Source: an uncultured Blautia sp.
GTDB taxonomy: Bacteria; Bacillota; Clostridia; Lachnospirales; Lachnospiraceae
Direction of reading: 5' to 3'
DNA: 28,012 nt
Assembly (NCBI GenBank): GCA_934394545.1
Contig: CAKRRG010000037.1
Location: forward strand, 1-28,012
The translations under genes and the position numbers were made by a program. The number at the start of each line of letters is the position of its first letter. The stretch's first letter is position 1. This document shows positions 1 through 7,432 of this stretch, piece by piece. Under the pieces are notes generated by a model. That model was given only the letters and a program-made list of their open reading frames with translations, did no database searches and had not been told where the DNA came from.

Positions 1-75
1 CGGAACTGGCAGACGAGCAAGACTAAGGATCTTGTAAGCATTGCGCTTGTGTGGGTTCAAGTCCCATCTTCCGCA
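1..75 (+). tRNA. tRNA-Leu, anticodon AAG, 5' end cut by window
   Basis: The anticodon arm is a perfect 5-bp stem, CAAGA (18-22) with TCTTG (30-34), around the loop CTAAGGA. This puts AAG at 25-27, which reads CUU and, if A34 becomes inosine, also CUC/CUA. A long variable arm (AAGC at 36-39 with GCTT at 45-48) fits class II Leu. The T arm is 51-67 with loop TTCAAGT. The 3' acceptor strand CTTCCGC (68-74) and discriminator A75 follow, and no CCA is encoded. The acceptor 5' strand, about 10-12 bases, lies before the window. Confidence 0.9.
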
Positions 76-168
76 TTTTTTATTTTCCGAATACTCATTC
101 ATGTCTGTGAAATCATTGATTTTGCAGGCTTTTTTCTTATCAAACTGCTCCGCAGTTCATTCGGTTAA

Positions 169-234
169 AAAAATACCATCAAACACTGGGAAAGCTCACC
201 TAAGCTTCCACTTCAGCTGCTGATGGTATTTTTA
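169..234. terminator. bidirectional terminator between tRNA-Leu and the RelA-like gene
   Basis: An 11-bp inverted repeat (AAATACCATCA at 171-181 with TGATGGTATTT at 221-231) is flanked by an A run on the left and a T run on the right, so it can end transcripts from both sides. The 39-base loop holds a second, imperfect TGGGAAAGCT/AAGCTTCCA pairing. It lies just past the stop of the minus-strand RelA-like gene. Confidence 0.6.
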
Positions 235-256
235 TTATATTATTTCTTATATTGTT

Positions 257-2188
257 TTATTTCGGTAATTCTGTTACAGTCTCCAGCTTAAAGCCTTCCC
301 ACATATCTGCTGATATATTCCATTCCCTCAAATCTGTAACGATCTTGTGGTAAAAAGCCTGTCCACCACGAACAATGTCATAAGTGCGGGCATCCCCCCT
401 AGCCTCCAAGTGACGGCCAAAGCTACAATTCGTCACATCCTCAGGGCCATAATCATCCACATCACCACCGGGCCAGAAAATATAAAGTCTTGGAATATCA
501 TCAATCTGACGAAGATCAATTCCGGCAAGTCGCAGGAATTTCTTCCCCACAGATTCATGCGCAGTGAATACATGGGAATACCGCCATACAGTTCTTGTAA
601 AATCAGATACACGGAACTGGCCAAGCCATTCCTCATCCATCATTCCATCTGATGTCTCCCGGGATACGATCACCACTACCGGGAATAACCGTCCGGGATC
701 CTCCAGCGCAGCAAGAAGATTACCAAACATTTCTTCCCGCAGTATCCGCCTTCTGTTGGAGCATTCTATCCCATTCACAATTCCAATGTTATCCACAATG
801 GTCTTATAATATCCCGGATAACTGAAGAAAGTCACCCCAGGTTCCAAAACAGTATGCTCGCGCTCTGGCTGGGCATATCCGTTACAAACCTTCAGTATCA
901 CCTTTTCCTCTGGTGATACTTCCAGTCCGGCCTCTGAATACCAGATTCTGCCTCCAACCTCCATATCCATATGTCTTACATGCATATTCAGGTGACGGTT
1001 GTCCGGATCAAAATTCACAGCTACATGATAAGCCAGAATATCGGCGTGATAAGTACCTGTCTTCTGTGGCATTCCCTTAAACAGTGCACCATATTTTCCC
1101 ACGATCCAGCCATAAATAATATCTGCTGCCTGTCGGAAAATCTCAGTGGCAGAAGGCTGCGCATCATCCTTCAAACGGCTTCCATCTACCTGCGTACACA
1201 TCTGAAACACATTATAACGGATAAGAGGCTTCATTTCATAATGCCAGGACTCGCCCAGACTCTCTTCCCGTCCATCATTATAAACATCACGTTCCTTAAA
1301 AATCGCTGTCAGACGGCTGTCATGGAACTGGCTGTCATTCAAAAGCGCAATGATCGTATTTACATTGATCGGTACCTTTCGACTGCGGTAAAGCAGCTGA
1401 TTCACCAAAGTTTGCTTGCTTGTCTTGTAAATACGCTTCGCCAGGTTCTCTACCTGAAGATTACAATCTTCATCCAGAAGCCGGGCAACTTCAGGATAAA
1501 GCTGTCCCTCTCCCAGCTTCAGACGGAAATGGCTCTTTATCATGTCACTCCACCTGCCGGATTTATAAAGGGAATGTCCAAGATCCTCAAACAGGGTAAC
1601 CATCGATTTATCGCAAAGTTCCAAAGTTGCTAGAATGCTGTTAAAGTATCTGGAGAAGCCTTTATAATTTTTCCAGAGTTCTTCTCCCTTATAACGCATA
1701 TCATGCTCAATTTCATGCCAGCCCTCAAAAAACATCGTCTTAATCTGGATTTCAAATGTATCATCAATATACATATCCCAAGTTTCAGGAGAAATCTCAG
1801 ACTTAAGGTATTCCGGAAGACGGCACACACCATTTAATTTCGTTGGCTTAAATTCTTCCTCACTTCTCTCCGACGTAGACCAGCCGATTACATCAAAAGT
1901 ATTTTCCACAATATTCTGGCAGATTTCAACATCATCGTCAAAATACAGGTTGATACGAACGCCTACCAGATCCTGCAGCTTCTTATTCTCTTCTCCATAA
2001 TCCTTCAGAGCAAATTTATGAGCCATAGAGGAGGCTGTCTTAATCCGGGAAAAAACTCTATAGTACAGTCCGCATTGTTCTAGTCTGTCGCTGATAATGC
2101 GCTTCAGATCCAGCTCCACAACAGCCGGAACCTTTACTCTGGCAGACAATTCCTCCTTTGTAAAAATCACTCTTTTCTGTTCACTCAC
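257..2188 (-). CDS. RelA/SpoT nucleotidyltransferase-domain protein with a long unknown C-terminus
   Basis: This 643-residue protein has an N-terminal RelA/SpoT synthetase-like domain (about residues 25-200). Visible motifs are RIK at 48-50, DLVGVRINLYFDDD at 73-86, an NG dipeptide at 119-120 where (p)ppGpp synthetases have NGYxSLH, EIQIKT at 146-151 with the likely catalytic Glu, and EHDMRYK at 161-167. There is no HD hydrolase, TGS or ACT domain. It is therefore not a housekeeping Rel, and it is much longer than a small alarmone synthetase (about 200-260 residues). The G-loop Tyr seems replaced (NGVCRL), so the substrate cannot be assumed. Residues about 200-643 match nothing I can name; a beta-strand-like stretch FPVVVIVS is at 502-509. 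The start is GTG, with GGTGGTG eight bases upstream. It is a monocistronic gene next to a tRNA. It could be an alarmone synthetase or a toxSAS-like enzyme that pyrophosphorylates tRNA or nucleotides. Confidence 0.7.
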   Translation of the reverse strand: MSEQKRVIFTKEELSARVKVPAVVELDLKRIISDRLEQCGLYYRVFSRIKTASSMAHKFALKDYGEENKKLQDLVGVRINLYFDDDVEICQNIVENTFDVIGWSTSERSEEEFKPTKLNGVCRLPEYLKSEISPETWDMYIDDTFEIQIKTMFFEGWHEIEHDMRYKGEELWKNYKGFSRYFNSILATLELCDKSMVTLFEDLGHSLYKSGRWSDMIKSHFRLKLGEGQLYPEVARLLDEDCNLQVENLAKRIYKTSKQTLVNQLLYRSRKVPINVNTIIALLNDSQFHDSRLTAIFKERDVYNDGREESLGESWHYEMKPLIRYNVFQMCTQVDGSRLKDDAQPSATEIFRQAADIIYGWIVGKYGALFKGMPQKTGTYHADILAYHVAVNFDPDNRHLNMHVRHMDMEVGGRIWYSEAGLEVSPEEKVILKVCNGYAQPEREHTVLEPGVTFFSYPGYYKTIVDNIGIVNGIECSNRRRILREEMFGNLLAALEDPGRLFPVVVIVSRETSDGMMDEEWLGQFRVSDFTRTVWRYSHVFTAHESVGKKFLRLAGIDLRQIDDIPRLYIFWPGGDVDDYGPEDVTNCSFGRHLEARGDARTYDIVRGGQAFYHKIVTDLREWNISADMWEGFKLETVTELPK

Positions 2189-2245
2189 TAATTTTACACC
2201 ACCAATTTATTTTACGTTACTTATGTTCTTCTAAGCATACACTTT

Positions 2246-2274
2246 AGTATACCAGAATTTCACCAAATTAAAAA
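2246..2274 (-). promoter_or_regulatory. predicted promoter of the RelA-like gene
   Basis: On the minus strand there is a TATACT -10 box (2246-2251) preceded by TGG, giving an extended -10. A weak TTTTTA -35 box (2269-2274) lies 17 bases further upstream. The predicted leader to the GTG start is about 50 bases. Confidence 0.45.
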
Positions 2275-2284
2275 GAGCTATTGC

Positions 2285-2313
2285 GAAATATGGTTGAAAT
2301 TTTCCATAATTTC
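2285..2313 (-). terminator. possible terminator after the MBL-fold gene
   Basis: GAAATATGG (2285-2293) can pair with CCATAATTTC (2304-2313) with one bulged base. On the minus strand a CTTTTT run follows about ten bases later. It lies just downstream of the minus-strand gene ending at 2335. The gap to the T run makes it a weak call. Confidence 0.35.
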
Positions 2314-2334
2314 TTTCTGTCATCCAGCCTGTAC

Positions 2335-3477
2335 TTAGAAACACTTTTTACATGCTTCATACCCTTCTGCCTGTGCCTGTGAAATTGTTTCCTGATGTGC
2401 TTTGTCCGGATTCATATTTCCGCAATCTGGAATGCTGTGATATTTGCTTCCCGTAGCAGAAATCCACACCTGTTGTTCCTGGTTATCATCAGAAGGCGCC
2501 TCTTGCCCGGACTTTTCTGAAATCTCGGCAGTTTCCTGACCGGCATCTGCTTCAGATGCAAAGCCAGATTCTTCGAAGGCCTCTCCCTCGCTGCTCTCAT
2601 CGCCGGATGAAGCATCATCACAGGGTTCCATATTCCAGGAAATATTATTTCCATCAGAGGAAGCTACAATTGTCCCCTGTTTATCCGTCCGATATATCCG
2701 AATATCCATATCTGACAGTTTTTCCATGGTGTCCGCGTCCGGATGTCCATATATATTCCCGGCACCACAGCTGATCACTGCAAACTCCGGAACTGTAGCC
2801 TGAAGAAAATCCCAGCTTGTGGCAGTGGCAGATCCATGATGTCCTACACTTAGCACATCACAATCCAGATCAATGCCGGACGCTGCCATATCCGCCTCAC
2901 TGTGATAATCCGCATCTCCTGTAAAAATAAAACTGTTCTCTCCATTTGTCAGCTTTATTGCCACTGAATTGGCATTGCTATCTTTACTGATTTCTTTTGG
3001 TGAAAGAACTGTAAATTCTCCTGAGCCAAATTCATATTCCGTTCCCACACAGGGATGCTCTACTTCAAGTCCTTGTGCTGACACACTCTCCATAAAAGAA
3101 TCATACAAAGAGGAGTCGTGGATGTAATCTGCTCCTATTACATGATCTACCTGAAACGCATTCAGACAGCCAATCAGCCCGCTTACATGGTCTTCATCAT
3201 AATGAGAGGAAATCATATAGTTGATTTCTGACACATTTTGTTCCTGCAGATAAGAAACCACATAGCTGGATGCGCTTCTTGGCCCTCCATCGTATAAAAG
3301 ATTCTGTCCTTCCGACTGTACCAGAATGGACAGTCCCTGCCCCACATCCAGAAAATGCACCGTCATACTGCAATCTGCAGCCAAAACCGTTCTTACATTT
3401 TCCGGAAATACGACTCCTGCCAGAATCAATGCAAGTGCCAAAAGGTATCCTGTGATTTTTCTTCTTACGTGTTTCAT
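2335..3477 (-). CDS. secreted ComEC/Rec2-like metallo-beta-lactamase-fold hydrolase
   Basis: The 380-residue protein has an N-terminal signal peptide (basic MKHVRRK, hydrophobic stretch about 9-24, likely cleavage near residue 34). The MBL domain (about 36-280) begins MTVHFLDVGQG, the typical opening of the ComEC C-terminal and stand-alone ComEC-like MBL families. It has the metal motif SHYDEDH at 91-97 (HxxxDH class), the FTGDAD strand, and GHHGSATATS at about 210-220. An acidic Ser/Glu-rich linker follows. The C-terminus (about 335-380) has one Cys in PDCGN and a final CKKC, resembling a small zinc-binding domain found on other secreted clostridial proteins. None of the ComEC channel helices is present, so this is a secreted enzyme and not the DNA uptake channel. 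The substrate is unknown; a nuclease or phosphodiesterase is plausible. The ATG start has GAGGG upstream. Confidence 0.8.
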   Translation of the reverse strand: MKHVRRKITGYLLALALILAGVVFPENVRTVLAADCSMTVHFLDVGQGLSILVQSEGQNLLYDGGPRSASSYVVSYLQEQNVSEINYMISSHYDEDHVSGLIGCLNAFQVDHVIGADYIHDSSLYDSFMESVSAQGLEVEHPCVGTEYEFGSGEFTVLSPKEISKDSNANSVAIKLTNGENSFIFTGDADYHSEADMAASGIDLDCDVLSVGHHGSATATSWDFLQATVPEFAVISCGAGNIYGHPDADTMEKLSDMDIRIYRTDKQGTIVASSDGNNISWNMEPCDDASSGDESSEGEAFEESGFASEADAGQETAEISEKSGQEAPSDDNQEQQVWISATGSKYHSIPDCGNMNPDKAHQETISQAQAEGYEACKKCF

Positions 3478-3507
3478 GCTGTTCCCTCTTTCGTGCTTTT
3501 TCTAAAT

Positions 3508-3536
3508 ATTATAATATAATGTAATATCTGAGGCAA
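3508..3536 (-). promoter_or_regulatory. predicted promoter of the MBL-fold gene
   Basis: On the minus strand TTGCCT (3531-3536) and a perfect TATAAT (3508-3513) are separated by exactly 17 bases. The predicted leader is about 25 bases and contains the GAGGG ribosome binding site. Confidence 0.6.
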
Positions 3537-3613
3537 AAGATATTTTTCTTCCCACATAATATCCACCAGTTGCGCGCATATAATATCCAGAAGAGCATTT
3601 TATGAGGTTGTCC

Positions 3614-4888
3614 ATGTATTACAAAAAAAATTTGTGCGCACAGCAGGCAAACACAGACCAGGGAACCTTACAGATCACTGTCCATTCCAGCACCGACAAC
3701 CGGCCTGTGGAAAATGCGCTTGTCCGCATTTCCTACACCGGAGATCCAGATAGTGTTATTGAAGAGCTTCGAACGGATTCCTCCGGAAGCACTCCGGCAC
3801 TTCCATTAAAAACACCGCCTTTGGAATATAGCCTGAATGCATCCGAAGAAGCGCAGCCTTATGCGGAATATTCCATGCAAATTGAAGCCGAAGATTTTCA
3901 TCAGAAAGAAATTGCGGGGACACAGGTTCTGCCAGTAGTTCTCTCCAGACAGCCTGTCCTTTTGACTCCCAGGCAGACTTCTCTTTCTGACGGAAGAATT
4001 GTCATTCCACCGCATACTCTTTTTTACGAATATCCTCCCAAAATACAGGAGGCTGAAATCAAACCGATAAATGAAAGCGGTGAAATCGTTCTAAGTAAAG
4101 TCGTAATTCCAGAATACGTTATTGTGCATGACGGACCACCTGAAGATGATTCCGCCTCTGATTATTATGTCCGCTACCGTGATTACATCAAAAATGTTGC
4201 CAGCAGCGAAATCTACGCCACATGGCCTGACGATACCATTCGTGCGAACGTTCTGGCAATCATGTCCTTTACCTTAAACCGGGTATATACAGAATGGTAT
4301 CGTAACAAAGGAAAAAACTACACCATTACTTCTTCCACGGCGTATGACCACAAATGGATTCGCGGACGTAATATTTTTGACTCTATTGACCGCATAGTAG
4401 ATGAATTATTTGAAAATTATCTTTCGCGCCCCAATGTCCGCCAGCCTATTCTTACACAATACTGCGATGGAGAGCGGATCCAGTGCAAAGACAGAGGTTG
4501 GATGACACAATGGGGAAGCAAGCGCCTGGGAGATCAAGGATACTCTGCAATCGAAATCTTGCGATATTTTTATGGAAACGACATGTATATTAATGTTGCA
4601 GAAGAAATCTCCGGAATCCCTTCCTCCTGGCCTGGCTATGATCTGGATATCGGAGCTTCAGGCAGCAAAGTTCTCCAGATCCAGGAACAGCTAAATGCTA
4701 TTCGTCAGGCTTATCCAGCTCTTCCCAAAGTCAATCCTGACGGAATATACGGCAGACAGACCCAGGCAGCGGTCCTGAAATTCCAGAATATTTTTGGTCT
4801 TCCGGAAACCGGAGTTGTGGATTATATCACCTGGTATAAAATACAGGAAATTTATGTGGGAGTTACACGAATCGCAGAATTACAGTAA
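3614..4888 (+). CDS. SpoIID-like protein with C-terminal peptidoglycan-binding domain
   Basis: Three regions are visible, numbered from the upstream ATG at 3602. Residues about 20-110 look like a transthyretin or carboxypeptidase-regulatory beta-sandwich (GTLQITVHSSTDNRPVENA). Residues about 185-325 resemble the SpoIID/LytB domain: IKNVASSEIYATWPDDTIRAN matches the family pattern of a conserved Glu followed by a WPxEALKAQ-like helix. Residues about 345-415 are a PG_binding_1 repeat (GSKVLQIQEQLN to GVVDYITWYKIQ). No signal peptide is obvious. SpoIID family members are lytic transglycosylases acting on denuded glycan strands in engulfment, so a spore or wall role is inferred. Two starts are possible: ATG at 3602 with weak AGAAGAG upstream, or ATG at 3614 with AGG six bases upstream. 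I prefer 3614 only slightly. Confidence 0.72.
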   Translation: MYYKKNLCAQQANTDQGTLQITVHSSTDNRPVENALVRISYTGDPDSVIEELRTDSSGSTPALPLKTPPLEYSLNASEEAQPYAEYSMQIEAEDFHQKEIAGTQVLPVVLSRQPVLLTPRQTSLSDGRIVIPPHTLFYEYPPKIQEAEIKPINESGEIVLSKVVIPEYVIVHDGPPEDDSASDYYVRYRDYIKNVASSEIYATWPDDTIRANVLAIMSFTLNRVYTEWYRNKGKNYTITSSTAYDHKWIRGRNIFDSIDRIVDELFENYLSRPNVRQPILTQYCDGERIQCKDRGWMTQWGSKRLGDQGYSAIEILRYFYGNDMYINVAEEISGIPSSWPGYDLDIGASGSKVLQIQEQLNAIRQAYPALPKVNPDGIYGRQTQAAVLKFQNIFGLPETGVVDYITWYKIQEIYVGVTRIAELQ

Positions 4889-4895
4889 ATATCAA

Positions 4896-4924
4896 TATGG
4901 CGGGATTTCTCATCTCCCGCCATA
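4896..4924. terminator. hairpin between convergent genes
   Basis: A perfect 10-bp stem (TATGGCGGGA at 4896-4905 with TCCCGCCATA at 4915-4924) with a 9-base loop sits in the 44-base gap between two convergent genes. Neither side has a strong T run, so it may work as a weak bidirectional terminator or protect the transcript 3' ends. Confidence 0.55.
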
Positions 4925-4932
4925 AGTAAACA

Positions 4933-6015
4933 TCATCCTTCTGCTAATTCTTTCATCAATTCATGCACTGTCGTAATCTCATGGATCCTTCCTACATTTG
5001 CTCCACAAAAGATCAACCCATTTTCCACATCACCATTTACTGCATCGATCAATGCTTTGGTAATACAGTAAGGCACTTGTGCCGGATTACATTTTTCCAG
5101 GCAATTATAGCATTTTTTCACTGGGATCCTTCCCTTCTCTGCTGCTTTCACAAACTGATTTCCAAGAGCTCTTCCCGGCATTCCTACCGGACTTTGGATA
5201 ATCTGCACATCCTCTTCCCTGGCATTTACATATGCCATTTTATAATTTTCATCTGCATCACACTCTTTGGTAGCCACAAACCGGCTGGCAATCTGTACTC
5301 CATCTGCCCCAAGTGCTATCGCATGCTCAATGTCTTTCCGGTCAAAAATCCCGCCGGCAACCACCACTGGTATGTTTCTTCCAAATTTTCCCTCATACTC
5401 CTTCTTACATGCTATAATGTCTCTGATTTCCTGGTCAAAATCCAGTTCTTCCCGATCTGCCAGCTGTTCTTTGGAAAAGCCCAGATGTCCACCGGCCTTG
5501 GGACCTTCTACCACAATAAAGTCAGCCGTACGATGATATCTATGTGCCCACATTTTCAGAATCAGATTGGCCGCTCTTTTTGAAGAAACAATAGGTGCAA
5601 TCTTTGTCCTGCATATTTCCGGTACCAGCTCAGGCAGTTCCATAGGGAGTCCTGCGCCACTGATAATTACATCTGCTCCTGCTTCCACAGCAGCTTTCAC
5701 ATGTTCTTTATAATGCTTCAGGGCAACCATAATATTCACACCGATCAATCCCTTTCCACATGCGATTTCCCGGGCTTTCAAAATATGTTTTCCGATTGCT
5801 TTCAGATTACATTCTGCCTGATTCTTTTCAAAGCCTTCCTCATCATATCCAATCTGAGCCGTGGAAATAACTCCCACTCCTCCTTCTGCTGCCACTGCAC
5901 CAGCCAGAGAGCTTCTGCTCACGCCTACCCCCATTCCTCCCTGTATGATAGGGAGCTTTGCCACCTTATCTCCGATTTTTAAACTCTTTAAACTGCTTTT
6001 ATATGCACTTTCCAA
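4933..6015 (-). CDS. nitronate monooxygenase / FabK-like FMN oxidoreductase
   Basis: This is a TIM-barrel flavoprotein of the 2-nitropropane dioxygenase/FabK/YrpB family. It has the N-terminal LPIIQGGMGVGVS phosphate/FMN motif, GVNIMVAL, DVIISGAGLP, FIVVEGPKAGGHLG (the conserved glycine/histidine stretch near the flavin) and VVVAGGIFDRKDIEHAIALGADGVQIASRF (C-terminal FMN phosphate site). The C-terminus has an unusual Cys group (CYNCLEKC, VPYC, FCGAN) typical of a clostridial subgroup. The substrate is unknown; possibilities are nitronates or other oxidised compounds, or an enoyl-ACP reductase role. The reading frame opens at GTG 6030, but that codon is part of GTGGAGGAT, which looks like the ribosome binding site. 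TTG at 6013-6015, seven bases past GGAGGA, is the better start and gives 360 residues. Confidence 0.82.
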   Translation of the reverse strand: MESAYKSSLKSLKIGDKVAKLPIIQGGMGVGVSRSSLAGAVAAEGGVGVISTAQIGYDEEGFEKNQAECNLKAIGKHILKAREIACGKGLIGVNIMVALKHYKEHVKAAVEAGADVIISGAGLPMELPELVPEICRTKIAPIVSSKRAANLILKMWAHRYHRTADFIVVEGPKAGGHLGFSKEQLADREELDFDQEIRDIIACKKEYEGKFGRNIPVVVAGGIFDRKDIEHAIALGADGVQIASRFVATKECDADENYKMAYVNAREEDVQIIQSPVGMPGRALGNQFVKAAEKGRIPVKKCYNCLEKCNPAQVPYCITKALIDAVNGDVENGLIFCGANVGRIHEITTVHELMKELAEG

Positions 6016-6031
6016 AACAATATCCTCCACG

Positions 6032-6054
6032 AATAGTTTTATTATAAAACTATT
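6032..6054. promoter_or_regulatory. perfect 23-bp palindrome over the transcription start (operator)
   Basis: AATAGTTTTAT (6032-6042), one central T (6043), then ATAAAACTATT (6044-6054) form an exact dyad of 11 bp per arm. It lies directly downstream of the -10 box of the promoter below and covers the predicted start of transcription near 6050. This is a classic repressor site position. The AT-rich TAGTTTTA core resembles sites of MarR-type regulators such as FabT, which is only a resemblance. Confidence 0.6.
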
Positions 6055-6056
6055 TT

Positions 6057-6085
6057 AGTATAAAGTATAATTGTTTTGGTGTCAA
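6057..6085 (-). promoter_or_regulatory. consensus sigma-A promoter of the FMN oxidoreductase
   Basis: On the minus strand a perfect TTGACA (6080-6085) is followed after 17 bases by TATACT (6057-6062). It precedes the gene ending at 4933 by a short leader containing GGAGGA, and no other gene intervenes. Confidence 0.75.
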
Positions 6086-6144
6086 GTTATTCTTTTTTCA
6101 TTTACGTCATCACGTAGTTTTAAATACTATATAACTTGATTCGT

Positions 6145-7431
6145 TTAAAAGATTTTCAGAATATCATTATACATAACCACAACCATCAGCAGCATCAATA
6201 CCATCAATCCAGCGAAATGAATCATCCCCTCTGCCTGACGGTTCACAGGCTTCTTACGGATTGCTTCAATAATCAGAAATACCAGACGGCCCCCATCCAA
6301 TGCCGGCAGCGGAAGTAAATTCATGACGCCAAGATTTGCAGATAAAAGCGCTGCCATGTAAAGCAGGTTTACCCAAATTGCCAATATGCCCTCACTCTTA
6401 CTTTCCTCATACGTGCTGCCAATTGCATCCACAACGCCCACCGGACCGCTTAAATCCTTCATGCCTAATCCACCTGTAAAAAGTTCTTTCAGGCTGAGCA
6501 ATGTGGAACGGATCAGATACTTCATCTCCAAAGCACCGTATTTCAGTACTCCCATACCCTCAGCTTTTGTATATGCCAGATTATAAGAGAAGCTTAACAC
6601 AGCTGTGCGGAATTCTGATGGTGTCACATCAGCCGTGTATTCAAGTCCATTACGTTCATAAGTAATCGTTACAGTCTCATCTGTAAGAGGATGCTTTGCA
6701 AGATAGGCGGTATAATCCTCTGCGTTTTCCAGCTTAGTGCCATTAATAGACGTGATCACATCTCCTGGTTCCACGCCGGTTTCAGACAATCCCATTCCCG
6801 GGATCAAAGACTCAACCTCAAGAGAATCCGTACTTTTCCGATTAAAACCAAGCAGATATCTTACCTGCACATCCGGCTTGAAAGTCAGTTCCACATCCTT
6901 GCCATCCCGTTCTACTGTCATATGAATGGTTTCATTTTCCTGTGGGCTATTCAAATACATATACAGGTAAAGGTCTCTTGCCAGATCAATGTGATACCCT
7001 TGATACTCCTTGATCACATCCCCTTCCTGAAGCCCTGCCTCCGCTACCGTAGAGCCCTTCTCTACCTTAGTAACTTCTGCCGGGTCATAACCTACCAAAG
7101 AAACAATGATAACCGTAATTACAAATGCCAGGATAAAGTTAAATATCGGACCTGCTGCAACGGTTGCGATTCTCCCCCAGACGGGTGCTCCATTAAAGGT
7201 TCCAGGTGCCTCATCCTCCATATCTTCTCCCATCATGGCACAGGATCCGCCAATAGGAAACAGCTTCCACGAATATCTGGTTCCGTTCTTTACTGTGCTG
7301 ATCAGCCTTGGACCCATACCAAGAGAGAATTCCGTTACCACGATCTTATTTTTCTTTGCCAGAAGGAAATGTCCTAATTCATGAAAAAGTATGATCGCAC
7401 TAAAAATCAAAATTGCCAGAATTATTTTCAA
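6145..7431 (-). CDS. rseP: site-2 zinc metalloprotease RseP/RasP
   Basis: This intramembrane protease of family M50 cleaves regulatory membrane proteins and signal peptide remnants. The first membrane helix carries HELGH (residues 17-21 from the start chosen here), and the last helices carry NLLPLPALDGGR with the third zinc ligand. Between them are two PDZ-like regions: around VEKGSTVAEAGLQEGDVI and around PGMGLSETGVEPGDVITSINGTKL. At least four hydrophobic segments are seen. The frame opens at TTG 7449, but a second TTG at 7429-7431 gives MKIILAIL, the usual family start, with AGGTGG just upstream inside the end of dxr. The gap to dxr is then one base, so the two are translationally coupled. 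It is the last gene of the uppS-cdsA-dxr-rseP cluster. Confidence 0.93.
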   Translation of the reverse strand: MKIILAILIFSAIILFHELGHFLLAKKNKIVVTEFSLGMGPRLISTVKNGTRYSWKLFPIGGSCAMMGEDMEDEAPGTFNGAPVWGRIATVAAGPIFNFILAFVITVIIVSLVGYDPAEVTKVEKGSTVAEAGLQEGDVIKEYQGYHIDLARDLYLYMYLNSPQENETIHMTVERDGKDVELTFKPDVQVRYLLGFNRKSTDSLEVESLIPGMGLSETGVEPGDVITSINGTKLENAEDYTAYLAKHPLTDETVTITYERNGLEYTADVTPSEFRTAVLSFSYNLAYTKAEGMGVLKYGALEMKYLIRSTLLSLKELFTGGLGMKDLSGPVGVVDAIGSTYEESKSEGILAIWVNLLYMAALLSANLGVMNLLPLPALDGGRLVFLIIEAIRKKPVNRQAEGMIHFAGLMVLMLLMVVVMYNDILKIF

Positions 7432-7432
7432 C

